This document shows, piece after piece, positions 52,317 to 60,684 of a DNA stretch of 64,000 bases (the stretch's first letter is position 1; each line of letters begins with the position of its first letter). The notes under the pieces were generated by a model. That model did not search any database. It had not been told where the DNA came from and saw only the letters and a program-made list of their open reading frames with translations. This DNA is from Actinacidiphila paucisporea (GTDB lineage Bacteria; Actinomycetota; Actinomycetes; Streptomycetales; Streptomycetaceae), in assembly GCF_900142575.1 (NCBI RefSeq), contig NZ_FRBI01000027.1, forward strand, positions 45,066-109,065. Reading direction: 5' to 3'. The position numbers and the translations under genes were made by a program.

Positions 52317-53517
52317 ATGCCCGCCCAGTCAGCGGCCGGGCCTGCGATCGGCAGCCTGTGCTCCGGGTACGGCGGCCTGGACCTGGGGGTGCAGGCCGCC
52401 CTCGGCGGCACCGTGGCCTGGCACGCCGAGATCAACGCCGACGCCTCCCGCGTCCTGGCCCGCCACTGGCCCGGCGTGCCCAACCTGGGCGACATCAGCG
52501 TCGTCGACTGGGCCAGCGTGCCCCGGGTGTGCGTGCTGACCGCTGGCTTCCCCTGTCAAAGACGTCTCGGTCGCCGGCCGCCGCGCCGGTCTCAACGCGC
52601 ACACCCGCTCGGGGCTGTGGCTGCACGTGGCCCGTGCGGTCGAAGCCCTCCGCCCCTGCCTGGTGGTGATCGAGAATGTCCGAGGACTCCTCACCTCACC
52701 CGCCGCCCATCCCGCTGGCGACGTGGAATTCTGTCCGTGGTGTCTGGGAGACGACCCAGCCCAGCCTGCTCTGCGGGCACTTGGTGCCGTACTCGGCTCC
52801 CTGGCCGACCTCGGGTACGACGCACGGTGGCTCGTGCTTCGCGCCTCCGACATCGGAGCCCCACATAGGCGCGAGCGGGCCTTCCTCGCGGCCTGGCCCG
52901 CCGGAACCCCTGCTCAAAACACCGACGTCGAACATCGCCTCGAACGGCGGGAGCCAGCATCCGGCGAAGAGGAAGAGCGGTGGTCACGGGCCCAACCTGG
53001 CCGACGAGGTGGAGTGGCTGCTGCCGACCCCGAAGGCGTCGGACGGGATCAAGGGCTCGCCGAACCAGCGGCACGGCAACGGCGACCTCACCCTTCCCTC
53101 GGCGGCGGCCTCTCTGCTGCCCACCCCGAGGGAGAGCGGCACCGGCATCCCGGGGCGGTGGCCGGACAGGGGCTGGCGGCCACCGCTGTCGGCAATGGTC
53201 CTGCCGCTGTGGGCGGAGACAGGTCCGGATACGCAGGGAGGGGCGGGCGGTGGGGGCCGTACGGCGCCGCCATCACCCGATGGGAGAGCCTCACCCGCCC
53301 CGCACCAGCACCCACCGACGACGGCGGGCGGCTGCGTGCGGAGTTCGTGGAGTGGATGCAGGGGCTGCCCGCAGGCTGGGTGACGGCGACGCCCGGTCTC
53401 GGCCGGCCTGCCCAGCTCACCGCGCTCGGCAACGGCGTCATCCCCCAACAGGCGGCCCACGCAGTGAAGTTGCTTCGCCCGCCGTTCCCACGCTGCCCCC
53501 GCTGCACCCGGTCGTAG
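52317..53517 (+). pseudogene. C5-cytosine DNA methyltransferase gene, broken by about three frameshifts
   Basis: The start encodes motif I GSLCSGYGGLDLGV and motif IV LTAGFPCQ, with the catalytic Cys. At 52558-52560 one extra A shifts the frame; the next frame continues VSVAGRRAGLNAHTRSGLW, LVVIENVRG and DIGAPHRRERAFLAAW (motifs VI and VIII). Near 52905 it moves again (TPTSNIASNGGSQHP, LADEVEWLLPTPKASDG) and near 53250 returns (EFVEWMQGLPAGWVT, LTALGNGVIPQQAAHAV, motifs IX-X). All parts are in order, so an ancestral or correctly read gene is an intact Dcm-like enzyme of the phage/plasmid type. As it stands no active enzyme can be made, unless these are read errors. Confidence 0.8.
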
Positions 53518-53677
53518 CCGCATTACCGCCTTTTCCCGGACCGGCCAAATCCCCGATTCTCCGCATCCTCTTCCCCATGCCCACTTCCTCACCAAGGAGC
53601 ACCGCCATGGCCTCCAGAAGAACCCCGCCCCCGCGCGCACCGCCTCCGACCTGCTCCCCCATCCCCCTGGAAGCGCC

Positions 53678-54283
53678 ATGTCCGATCCCACCACGGCCAC
53701 ACCCGAACCCGAGCCGTTCCGCGTCGCCGACGAGAACCTCGACGACCTCGCCAGCACGCTGGCCGCGACCATGGCCGAGGTCCGCCAGCACGGCGTCATC
53801 CTCGACCGCCTCGGCTCCGAACCCGAGCCCCCTACCCCTGACGAGCCGGCCGACAACGCCGGACCCGATGACGTGGCTGCCGACCCCACGCCGGACAGCG
53901 GCCCGGCCAGTGTGTTCATCCTGGCGCTGGGCGGCGAGGCGTACGCCACCGAGCTGGCCGCGCTCGCCGGCTGGGTGCACTACCTGTTCCTGCCGATCTA
54001 CGGCCGGGAGATCAGCACCACCCGCCCGTGGTGCGCCAAGTGGTACGAGCACCCCGAGGCCGTCGCCCGGCTGCACGCCCTGTGGCTGGCCTGGCAGCAG
54101 CTCACCGACGCCGAGGCAGGGCTGTCCGGTCCCTCCACGTGGCACCGCGACCACCTCGACCACACGCTGCTGCAGTTGCGCGCTCCTGACGGGCCGTTCG
54201 CCGCATGCACCACCAGTCCGGCCCGCCCGACGCACCGCGTGCTGGCCACTCCGGCACCCGTGACCGCGGGCGGTGCTCAGTGA
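53678..54283 (+). CDS. DUF4913-domain protein
   Basis: The product has 201 residues. After an acidic N-terminal region, residues about 75-180 match DUF4913 as I know it: LAGWVHYLFLPIYGREI, RPWCAKWYEHPEAVARLHAL, STWHRDHLDHTLLQLR and GPFAAC. This domain is very common on actinobacterial plasmids and integrative elements and has no known activity. GGAAGCGCC precedes the ATG. The end overlaps the next gene's GTG. The C-terminus (HRVLATPAPV) is only a weak echo of the shared tail. Confidence 0.8.
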   Translation: MSDPTTATPEPEPFRVADENLDDLASTLAATMAEVRQHGVILDRLGSEPEPPTPDEPADNAGPDDVAADPTPDSGPASVFILALGGEAYATELAALAGWVHYLFLPIYGREISTTRPWCAKWYEHPEAVARLHALWLAWQQLTDAEAGLSGPSTWHRDHLDHTLLQLRAPDGPFAACTTSPARPTHRVLATPAPVTAGGAQ

Positions 54284-55050
54284 CCGCCGAAATCGACTTC
54301 GCCCTGGACGACCTCGGCCCCGCCGACCTCGCCTCCGAGCAGGCCGAGCGCGTGCTGTGGTTGGGTGACCTGACGGTCCTGGCCGAGCACCACACCGCTC
54401 CGCACGCTTCGCACAGTTACGTCGTCGCCCACGACACCTCCGCCACCTGGGGTGTACCGGGGGCGCCGCAGATCGTTGCGATCAAGGTCGCCCGCGACTT
54501 CAGCTTGGGCACCTTCACCCTGGAGTCCGAGTACCACGCCAGCGTTCAGTTCGCTCAAGCCTGGCTGATCGAGCGCGGCTGCCCGCCCGAGAAGATCACC
54601 TTGGCCGAGGGCGACTTCGTGGAAGCGGCCGACGAGCAGACCCTGCGGGTGCAGCAGATGATCCGCGAGGGCGGGCGGCGCTGGGACGTCATCGACACCT
54701 GGACCAGGGACTCCGCCCCGTGCGAGAACTGGACCCTGGTGCGGGACAGCGGCGCGGCCGTGGACCCGGTCCGGGTCTTCCTCGAAGTGGTCGATGAGAA
54801 GGCGCTCACCTACACCGTGCGCGAGGGCGCGTTCCCCGACGAGGACACCGCCCGGCACTGGCTGGAGAACCGCAGCACCCCGCTGCCGCCGGCGCCCGAT
54901 GAACAGCCCGACGCAACCGCTGTGCGTGCCCGCGCCGCCCTGTCCCGCTCCGCCGGCTACGCCGGCCCGCGGGTGGCCTGTGGCCTCGACACTCTGCCCG
55001 CCGCTTCGCCTCTACCGGTCCAGCAGCCCGGGTCGGGGAGGTCGCTGTGA
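54280..55050 (+). CDS. Hypothetical protein, tandem paralog A, with tail
   Basis: The product has 256 residues and is a clear paralog of the next protein: both have LTVLAEHH / ITVLSEYHH, SEYHASVQFAQAWLIERGCP, TYTVREGAFPDEDTARHWLE and RSTPLPPAP, then a tail with RARAALSRSAGYA and ACGLDTLPA ending QQPGSGRSL. The identical DNA-level ending suggests recent tandem duplication. No catalytic motif was recognised. GTG start at 54280 overlapping the DUF4913 stop. Confidence 0.6.
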   Translation: MTAEIDFALDDLGPADLASEQAERVLWLGDLTVLAEHHTAPHASHSYVVAHDTSATWGVPGAPQIVAIKVARDFSLGTFTLESEYHASVQFAQAWLIERGCPPEKITLAEGDFVEAADEQTLRVQQMIREGGRRWDVIDTWTRDSAPCENWTLVRDSGAAVDPVRVFLEVVDEKALTYTVREGAFPDEDTARHWLENRSTPLPPAPDEQPDATAVRARAALSRSAGYAGPRVACGLDTLPAASPLPVQQPGSGRSL

Positions 55051-55108
55051 CCTTCGCCCGTCGTGCACGTCTGCCCGAGCTTCCTCCCTCGGCTTCCGGG
55101 AGCATCGC

Positions 55109-55885
55109 ATGATCTTCGACTTCCGGCTTGAAGGCTTCGCAGCAGCCGACGCCGAGTCCAGCCAGACCCACAGCGGCGCCTGGGACTGCGACATCACCGT
55201 CCTGTCCGAGTACCACCACACCACGGGCACCGATTCCGTCAGCTACTACGCCGCCTATGACCACAATGCGCTTTCCCTCGCGGGAGACGAAGCACCGCAG
55301 ATCGCGACTCTGCTGGTGACCCGCGACCTGGCGCGCACCATCTACACGATGCGGGCCGAGTACCACGCCAGCCTGCCCTTCGCGCAGGCGTGGCTGGTGG
55401 AACGTGGCTGTCCCCAGGACGTGTTCGAGCACGACAGCGACGGCACGATCGGGCCCGCTGACGAGGCGACTGCCCTCATTGGGGACCGGATCCGTGCCTC
55501 CGCCAGCCGGTACAGCGTCCTGGACATCTGGACCTTCTACGACGAGGACAGCGGGCTGGCCCGGGAACGCGGAACGCTCGCCCGCGACACGCTCGCACAG
55601 CGCAACCCCATCCGTGTCTTCCTCGAACTCCACGGCGCGAACCGGACCTACACCGTGCGCGAGGGCGCGTTCCCCGACGAGGACACGGCCCGGAACTGGC
55701 TGGAGGATCGCAGCACCCCGCTGCCACCGGCGCCCGAAGACCACCCTGCCGCCGATGCCCGGCGTGAGCGCGTCGCGCTCGCCAGGTCGAGCGGTGCTCC
55801 GCGTGTCGAGGCGTGCGGTCTGGACACCCTTCCCGCGCCGTCCACCAGCACGGTGCAGCAGCCGGGTCCGGGGAGGTCACGGTGA
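55109..55885 (+). CDS. Hypothetical protein, tandem paralog B, with tail
   Basis: The product has 258 residues and is a paralog of the preceding gene, conserved over the whole length (AEYHASLPFAQAWLVERGCP, TYTVREGAFPDEDTARNWLE). The tail RERVALARSSGAPRVEACGL ends VQQPGPGRSR. The N-terminal 40 residues differ from paralog A. CCGGGAGCATCGC precedes the ATG at 55109. The stop overlaps the GTG of the RelE-like gene. Function is unknown; the strongly conserved central block suggests a folded enzyme or binding domain. Confidence 0.6.
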   Translation: MIFDFRLEGFAAADAESSQTHSGAWDCDITVLSEYHHTTGTDSVSYYAAYDHNALSLAGDEAPQIATLLVTRDLARTIYTMRAEYHASLPFAQAWLVERGCPQDVFEHDSDGTIGPADEATALIGDRIRASASRYSVLDIWTFYDEDSGLARERGTLARDTLAQRNPIRVFLELHGANRTYTVREGAFPDEDTARNWLEDRSTPLPPAPEDHPAADARRERVALARSSGAPRVEACGLDTLPAPSTSTVQQPGPGRSR

Positions 55886-56364
55886 GTTTGCCCCGCCGCG
55901 CCTTCGCAGCGCATCCCGACGCTCTGGCCGACCTGCGCGCTCTGCCCGAACCCATCCGCGACCAGGCGCTGCTGCACCTGCAGGACCTCGTCAACGGCGA
56001 ACTCGTCGCCAAGCGTCTGGAGGGCCGGCTCGAAGGGTTCCACAAGGTCATCCTCGGCGTGGGTTCCGACTGGGCTTCTCATCGGTTGGTCGTGCACTTC
56101 CGGCCCGCGCCGGCCACCTCGAAGCACGAGCGCGAGGTGTACCTGGTCGCCGCCGGCCCCCGCGCGGACTACGCGGTCTACCGCACCGCCCAGCACCGCA
56201 CCGGCCGCACCCAGACCCCGCCCCCGGACCCGGCAACCGCGGCCCGCATCCGCGCCGCACGAGCCCGCTCCCCCCACGCCGCGAGCATCACCTCCGACAC
56301 ATCCACGGCGTCGGTCGCGTACAGCACCAGCACACCGACCGCCGCACGAAAGGCCGTCCGATGA
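55882..56364 (+). CDS. RelE/ParE-like protein with RAARARS tail
   Basis: The product has 160 residues. The first 105 follow a RelE/ParE-like plan: two helices (DALADLRALPEPIRDQALLH, LQDLVNGELVAKRLEG) and then strands LEGFHKVILGVG, HRLVVHFRP, EVYLVAAGPR and YAVYRTAQHR. RelE toxins cut mRNA at ribosomes; ParE poisons gyrase. No short antitoxin gene is adjacent, which is unusual for such toxins. From residue 123 the tail reads IRAARARSPHAASITSD and ends KAVR. If it is a toxin, the tail could route it out of the cell. GTG start at 55882, overlapping both neighbours. Confidence 0.55.
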   Translation: MSLPRRAFAAHPDALADLRALPEPIRDQALLHLQDLVNGELVAKRLEGRLEGFHKVILGVGSDWASHRLVVHFRPAPATSKHEREVYLVAAGPRADYAVYRTAQHRTGRTQTPPPDPATAARIRAARARSPHAASITSDTSTASVAYSTSTPTAARKAVR

Positions 56365-57032
56365 CCACCGACCGCACCCCGCTGTCCCGCGCCGAGCTGG
56401 CCGATCTGCTCACCGGCGCCGCCCACAGCATCTCCGGGGTCCTGACCGCCGAGTACCCCACCCCGGCTGCCCGCTCCTATCTGCACCCCGTACTCGGTGC
56501 ACTGGCCGCCGGCCCCGTCGTTGTCGGCGAGCTGACCGACCGGCTCGAAGGGTTCCTGGATGAGCCGCTGCCCGCCACCCCGGCCGGGCTGTTCACGCTC
56601 GCCTCCTACGCTGCCGCTCTGGGCTGGCTGGCCGAATCCCTGGCCGAGCTGACCGACGCCGTCGACCGGATCTGCACCCTGGTCGGCATCCCCGACGCGC
56701 CGCCCGGACTCGTCCCGCTGCTGCCCCGGGAGGACGGCACGGCGGAAACGGCGGAAACGGGATTCGGGTTCAGCGTGCTGGAGCTGGCGGCTATCCGTGC
56801 CGCCGCCGAGTCCGCCGGGCTGACGTCCAGCGAATACGTGGATGTGCTGGCGCGGTCGCTGCTGGCCGCGGCCCGGATCACCGACGCCTGCATGGAGATC
56901 GCCAGCGGCCTGGCCGAAGACGCGGCGTACGTGCTGGGTGAAGCAGGCGGCCACCTGCGGATCGGCGAAGGCCCGGACAGCCTGCCGACGCTGGTGCGCA
57001 CCCTGCTGACCCGGATGGAGGCGGCCCGGTGA
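56361..57032 (+). CDS. Helical hypothetical protein
   Basis: The product has 223 residues in long helices (AELADLLTGAAHSISGVL, YAAALGWLAESLAELTDAVD, YVDVLARSLLAAARITDACM). It lacks the shared tail. The ATG overlaps the RelE-like gene stop (ATGA) and its own stop overlaps the next GTG, so it is made together with both. An antitoxin role for the RelE-like protein is conceivable from the coupling but its size is atypical. Confidence 0.6.
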   Translation: MTTDRTPLSRAELADLLTGAAHSISGVLTAEYPTPAARSYLHPVLGALAAGPVVVGELTDRLEGFLDEPLPATPAGLFTLASYAAALGWLAESLAELTDAVDRICTLVGIPDAPPGLVPLLPREDGTAETAETGFGFSVLELAAIRAAAESAGLTSSEYVDVLARSLLAAARITDACMEIASGLAEDAAYVLGEAGGHLRIGEGPDSLPTLVRTLLTRMEAAR

Positions 57033-58183
57033 ACCCCCACGACCCCGCCGTCCGGCCCGGCGCGCACCTGGTCGCCGCCGAACTCGGCATCGAGGACCCT
57101 CGGGAACTCGGCGAACGCCACGAACCGCAATCGCCCCTGGACATGGTGGGCCGGCTCGTCGCCACCTCCGCGCACGAGGTCGACGACCTGCACGGCGACC
57201 TCACCCGCGCCGCGCAGACCGCGATCACCTCGCTTCAGCCCGTCGTCGAGGGCAAGCCCCCACTGGGGCGCGGTTCCTACGGGCTTCTGGGCGCCACCGG
57301 CCCGCTGCTCGAAGTCCTGGCCGGCCGCCGAGTCTCGGCCTACCAGCATCTACTCGGCGCCGTGTCCGCCTACCGACGACTGCTTCCCGAAGCCGGCGAC
57401 GCAGCCGCCGAGAGGCTCGGCCTTGAACTGGAGCGAACGGCGGAAGAGGCGCCGGGCCGGGACGACGACTGGGCCGTCGCCGGTGATCGGCAGCTTCAGG
57501 CCCTGCGGGCGGTCGAGCGCGGCGGGCTGCGTTTGAAGCTGAGCGCGCTGTCCGAGCAGGACCGGTACCTCTCCGACGGCACCGGCATCCTCATCCCGAT
57601 CTGGGCGCAGACCGTCGAGCGGATGATCACCGACGGCCTGCTCGACCTCGACACAACCGCGACGCCCGCCCATGGACAACTCCTGTCATTGACCGCGCTG
57701 GGCCGGGAAGCCCTGCGGGCTGCCGATGACGCAGCGGCCGCAACCGGTACCGGCCCCGAGGCCGACGCCCGCGGTGACGCCAACCCGGCTCAGGCGGCGG
57801 CCGGTTCGGACCTGACTGTCGATCCGCTGCCCACGCGCGAGGAGCTGCTGGCGCTGGAGGAGATCAAGCACGGCGCAGTGCTGCTGAAAGAGCGCGCCTT
57901 CCGGTCAGGGCTGCGCGTGGAGACCGGCTCGGGTGCACGGATTGCCCCCACGACAGTGGAGGCGATGCAGGAGCGGGGCTGGACCGAGCGGGACGAGAGC
58001 ACGTCGCTGAACTTCGGCCAGCAGCTGTCCCTTACCAGCTCCGGGGAGGCGGCCTTCCGCGCCGGATGCGCCCAGGACCCGCGTACCACCGCCGCCCTCA
58101 GCCGCAGCACCCCAAATGTCCTCCCCTCGCCCCCTGCACAGCCACCTCCTGCCGGTCCCACGAACCCGACCCGCTCCCGCTGA
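57029..58183 (+). CDS. Hypothetical protein with duplicated winged-helix-like segment and tail
   Basis: The product has 384 residues. The N-terminal half is helical (LHGDLTRAAQTAITSLQPV). Two related segments follow: ALRAVERGGLRLKLSALSEQ ... LLSLTALGREALRAA (about 152-235) and LALEEIKHGAVLLKERAF ... QLSLTSSGEAAFRA (about 270-345), both ending with the T-x-x-G-x-x-A-hydrophobic turn seen at the end of winged helices. The tail PRTTAALSRSTPNVLPSPP ends PTRSR. DNA binding is possible. GTG start at 57029. Confidence 0.6.
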   Translation: MNPHDPAVRPGAHLVAAELGIEDPRELGERHEPQSPLDMVGRLVATSAHEVDDLHGDLTRAAQTAITSLQPVVEGKPPLGRGSYGLLGATGPLLEVLAGRRVSAYQHLLGAVSAYRRLLPEAGDAAAERLGLELERTAEEAPGRDDDWAVAGDRQLQALRAVERGGLRLKLSALSEQDRYLSDGTGILIPIWAQTVERMITDGLLDLDTTATPAHGQLLSLTALGREALRAADDAAAATGTGPEADARGDANPAQAAAGSDLTVDPLPTREELLALEEIKHGAVLLKERAFRSGLRVETGSGARIAPTTVEAMQERGWTERDESTSLNFGQQLSLTSSGEAAFRAGCAQDPRTTAALSRSTPNVLPSPPAQPPPAGPTNPTRSR

Positions 58184-58203
58184 CCTGAACGAAGGAAACG
58201 CCC

Positions 58204-58749
58204 ATGCCCACCACCGCCTTCCACACCCGCCGCCTGGTCGAACACCGCTACGGCCGCCCGCTGGAGCACCTGCAGGGCGAGGTCGCCCGCCGCCGCTCCA
58301 CCGATCCCGTCCTGCCGATCGTGCTGCGCCGCCTGACCGATCTGGAGCAGACCAGCGAGCAAGGCCGCGCAACCCGCGCTACCTTGCGCAGCGCCCTGCA
58401 GGACGCCGTCGCCGACGGCAGCGCCGGGGACGACCGCCTGCGCCCCTACATCGCCGAACTCATGCGCGTGGAGCAGCAGGAGCGGTCCCAGGCCGAAGCA
58501 CTGTGGGACCTGCTGGACGTCCGGCTGCTGCTCGACCAGCCCGCTGCCGCCCGCCTCCCGTTGTCCCAGCAGCCCGGTCGTGCTCTCAACGACCAGGACG
58601 TGACGGACGCCGCCCGCCGGGCCGCCGCCTGCCTACCGCGCCTGACCCGCGACGGGCTGCGCCAAGCCCTGCGCGACCGCGGCATCCACATCAGCAACCG
58701 CCGCCTCGGGGCCGTCCTCCAGCAGCTCCGCGCCGAGCGCACCCGCTGA
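58204..58749 (+). CDS. Hypothetical helical protein ending ERTR
   Basis: The product has 181 residues: basic N-terminus (MPTTAFHTRRLVEHRYGRPL), acidic helices (RLRPYIAELMRVEQQERSQA) and a C-terminal helix-turn-helix-like stretch (LTRDGLRQALRDRGIHISNR, LGAVLQQLRAERTR) reminiscent of small DNA-binding folds. GAAGGAAACGCCC precedes the ATG. It ends R-T-R like several neighbours but lacks the long tail. Confidence 0.6.
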   Translation: MPTTAFHTRRLVEHRYGRPLEHLQGEVARRRSTDPVLPIVLRRLTDLEQTSEQGRATRATLRSALQDAVADGSAGDDRLRPYIAELMRVEQQERSQAEALWDLLDVRLLLDQPAAARLPLSQQPGRALNDQDVTDAARRAAACLPRLTRDGLRQALRDRGIHISNRRLGAVLQQLRAERTR

Positions 58750-58793
58750 ATCTTCCGCTCATCTTCACGCCTCCCGACCCTTTGGAGTACACC

Positions 58794-59630
58794 GTGTCCA
58801 CCCTCGCCCAGCCCAGTACCTCGCGGACCGGCGCCGCCCACGCCCAGCGCGTCGAGGACGCGCTGTCCCTGATCGCACCGAAGTGGACCAACTGGGTCGT
58901 GCAGACGCTCGCCCAGGCACGCCAGCCGATGCGGGTACGGGAGATCGCCCGCCAACTGCCCTTCGTCAGCGAGCAGCTCGTCGGCAGGCGGTTGGCCCAG
59001 ATGCACGCCGACGGCCTCGTGACCCGCAGCGAAGACTTCCGAGCGCCGTACCAGCTCAGCGGGTTCGGCACGTCGCTGGCCCCGGTCCACCAGGCCCTGA
59101 CCGACTGGTCCCACCAGCACATTCACTTCCCGCCGGGCGGTGTGGCCGGTGCCGAGCGCGTCGAGGATGCGGTTCGCCGACTGCACCTGCGCCACACCAC
59201 CGCCGTGATCCAGGGCCTGGACGCCGGACCCATGCGGTTCGTCCACATCGGCGAGGCGGTTGGGCTGGACGACCCCTACACCCGGCAGCGCCTGGTCCGT
59301 CTCCAGGCCGACGGCCTGGTCGCCCGCGCCGGCCTCCGGCACGGCGACCCTTACACCCTCACCGCCGCCGGCCGCGCCCTGGGTCCGGTCTACGCCGCCG
59401 TCGAGCACTGGAGCGACCCGACCGCCGCTGTCCTGCCCGCCGCCACTCCCACACCGGCCGTGATCCGTACCCAGAACGCCATCGCGGCCCGCCCGGACGG
59501 CATACGCACCGCGGCGGCCCTGCGCCGCAGCTCCGCCGCGCCGAGCGGCCTGTTCAGCCACGCGCCCGCCCCGCAACCGCGGGTGCCGGCCACTATCACC
59601 GCCCAGTCCTCCCCCGCCCGCTGCAGGTGA
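58794..59630 (+). CDS. Two tandem HxlR-type winged-helix domains, with tail
   Basis: The product has 278 residues. Residues about 18-105 (ALSLIAPKWTNWVVQTLAQ, VSEQLVGRRLAQMHADGLV) and 115-205 (VEDAVRRLHLRHTTAVIQGL, DDPYTRQRLVRLQADGLVAR, LGPVYAAVEHWS) are each an HxlR-like winged helix, so it should bind DNA as a built-in dimer. Normal HxlR regulators have one domain and dimerise. The tail IRTAAALRRSSAAPSGLFSH ends PARCR. GTG start at 58794 after TTTGGAGTACACC. It may regulate the cargo array, or act in a recipient if the tail is a transfer signal. Confidence 0.75.
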   Translation: MSTLAQPSTSRTGAAHAQRVEDALSLIAPKWTNWVVQTLAQARQPMRVREIARQLPFVSEQLVGRRLAQMHADGLVTRSEDFRAPYQLSGFGTSLAPVHQALTDWSHQHIHFPPGGVAGAERVEDAVRRLHLRHTTAVIQGLDAGPMRFVHIGEAVGLDDPYTRQRLVRLQADGLVARAGLRHGDPYTLTAAGRALGPVYAAVEHWSDPTAAVLPAATPTPAVIRTQNAIAARPDGIRTAAALRRSSAAPSGLFSHAPAPQPRVPATITAQSSPARCR

Positions 59631-59782
59631 CCGCCATACCCAAAACCAGAACCAGAACCAGCGTCCCGCCGATCGCGGCCCCGCACGCCGCTCACGACGG
59701 CGCGCGGGCCCCTCCTCACTCCGGAGCAGGTCCTCATGAGCACCCCGCAGCCGGACGATCACACACCCGGCGGTCCGCTTGA
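59627..59782 (+). CDS. Small basic ORF
   Basis: A 51-residue frame (MTAIPKTRTRTSVPPIAAPH ... SHTRRSA) starts by GTGA overlap with the HxlR-like gene. It is Arg/Thr/His-rich and begins like the M-x-x-T-R-R upstream mini-ORFs. It may be a leader ORF or chance; no other gene fits the 59631-59845 gap. Confidence 0.25.
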   Translation: MTAIPKTRTRTSVPPIAAPHAAHDGARAPPHSGAGPHEHPAAGRSHTRRSA

Positions 59783-59845
59783 CCACCACACCACGGTGTC
59801 TCTCTGCGCTGTCCGACGACGCACGACCATCGAGAGGACTTCCCC

Positions 59846-60190
59846 ATGCCCACCGAACGCCCCGTCTCATGGACCCCCGCCTACCCCGCGCTGTGCCAGC
59901 TCCTCGACGCCGCCATCGAGGCAGCTCGCACCAGCCCGCGCCCCACCGCGGACGTCACCGCGCTCCGCCGAGTCCGCCGCGACCTCGTTCAAATGGACAA
60001 CGGCCACCTGCCCTACCCCGACAGCCAGCTCGTATGGAGCCCGCACGCCGCCTTCCGTCTCGTCCGCCAGATCATCACCGCGGCTCCGCTCGGACACCCA
60101 GCCGTAGGCACAGTGCTCCGACTCGCTGCGGACATCGCCGACCAGAACGCGGCGGCCCGCACCACCGCCACGTCCACGAAGGAGAGCTGA
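59846..60190 (+). CDS. Small hypothetical protein
   Basis: The product has 114 residues, helical (ALCQLLDAAIEAARTSP, FRLVRQIITAAPLGHP, VLRLAADIADQNAAARTT). GAGAGGACTTCCCC precedes the ATG. No family was recognised; similar small proteins fill Streptomyces plasmid backbones. Confidence 0.55.
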   Translation: MPTERPVSWTPAYPALCQLLDAAIEAARTSPRPTADVTALRRVRRDLVQMDNGHLPYPDSQLVWSPHAAFRLVRQIITAAPLGHPAVGTVLRLAADIADQNAAARTTATSTKES

Positions 60191-60197
60191 GGCTCAG

Positions 60198-60467
60198 TCA
60201 GCCGATCGTGTCGTCGCGGTGGCCGTCCCCGAACCGGGCACCCACCGCGCGGGCCAGCTCCTCCACCGTCATCTCCACCCGCCGCCCGTCCGCAGCCCGG
60301 CGCTCCACCACCGCGTCCGCCGCGTCCTCCGCCGGGGCGGTGAGATCCACGGCCCACTGGCCATCGGCCACCATCACGATGTCGCCGACCGTCCACGGCC
60401 GCCCGGCGGCTCGGATCTTGCGCTCCAGCCCGGCGCCGTCCCAGTGTCTGCCGCCCTGCTCCGCCAT
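60198..60467 (-). CDS. Small hypothetical protein (antisense to the array)
   Basis: The product has 89 residues (RHWDGAGLERKIRAAGRPWT, IVMVADGQWAVDLTAPAED). It reads as a compact acidic protein, and no plus-strand frame over the same bases is protein-like. GGAGGGGAAGCGC precedes the ATG at 60467. It is one of only two minus-strand genes in the array (33-62 kb). Function is unknown. Confidence 0.6.
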   Translation of the reverse strand: MAEQGGRHWDGAGLERKIRAAGRPWTVGDIVMVADGQWAVDLTAPAEDAADAVVERRAADGRRVEMTVEELARAVGARFGDGHRDDTIG

Positions 60468-60684
60468 GCGCTTCCCCTCCGGCCTCGTACGGCCGTGCGC
60501 CGCAACCCCGTTACGACAACCGGCCGCCCCGATCCATTCCCCGCCGAGCCGGTTCTCCTGTGATCGGGTCCAGTTCGCCCACGGCAGACGCGATCCCTCC
60601 GGAAAGGACTACGCACTTCGGCAGACCCCATGTCAACGTACAGGTGTCGGGAAAGCCGCAGGTCAGCGAAGGGACCGTCCCGTT

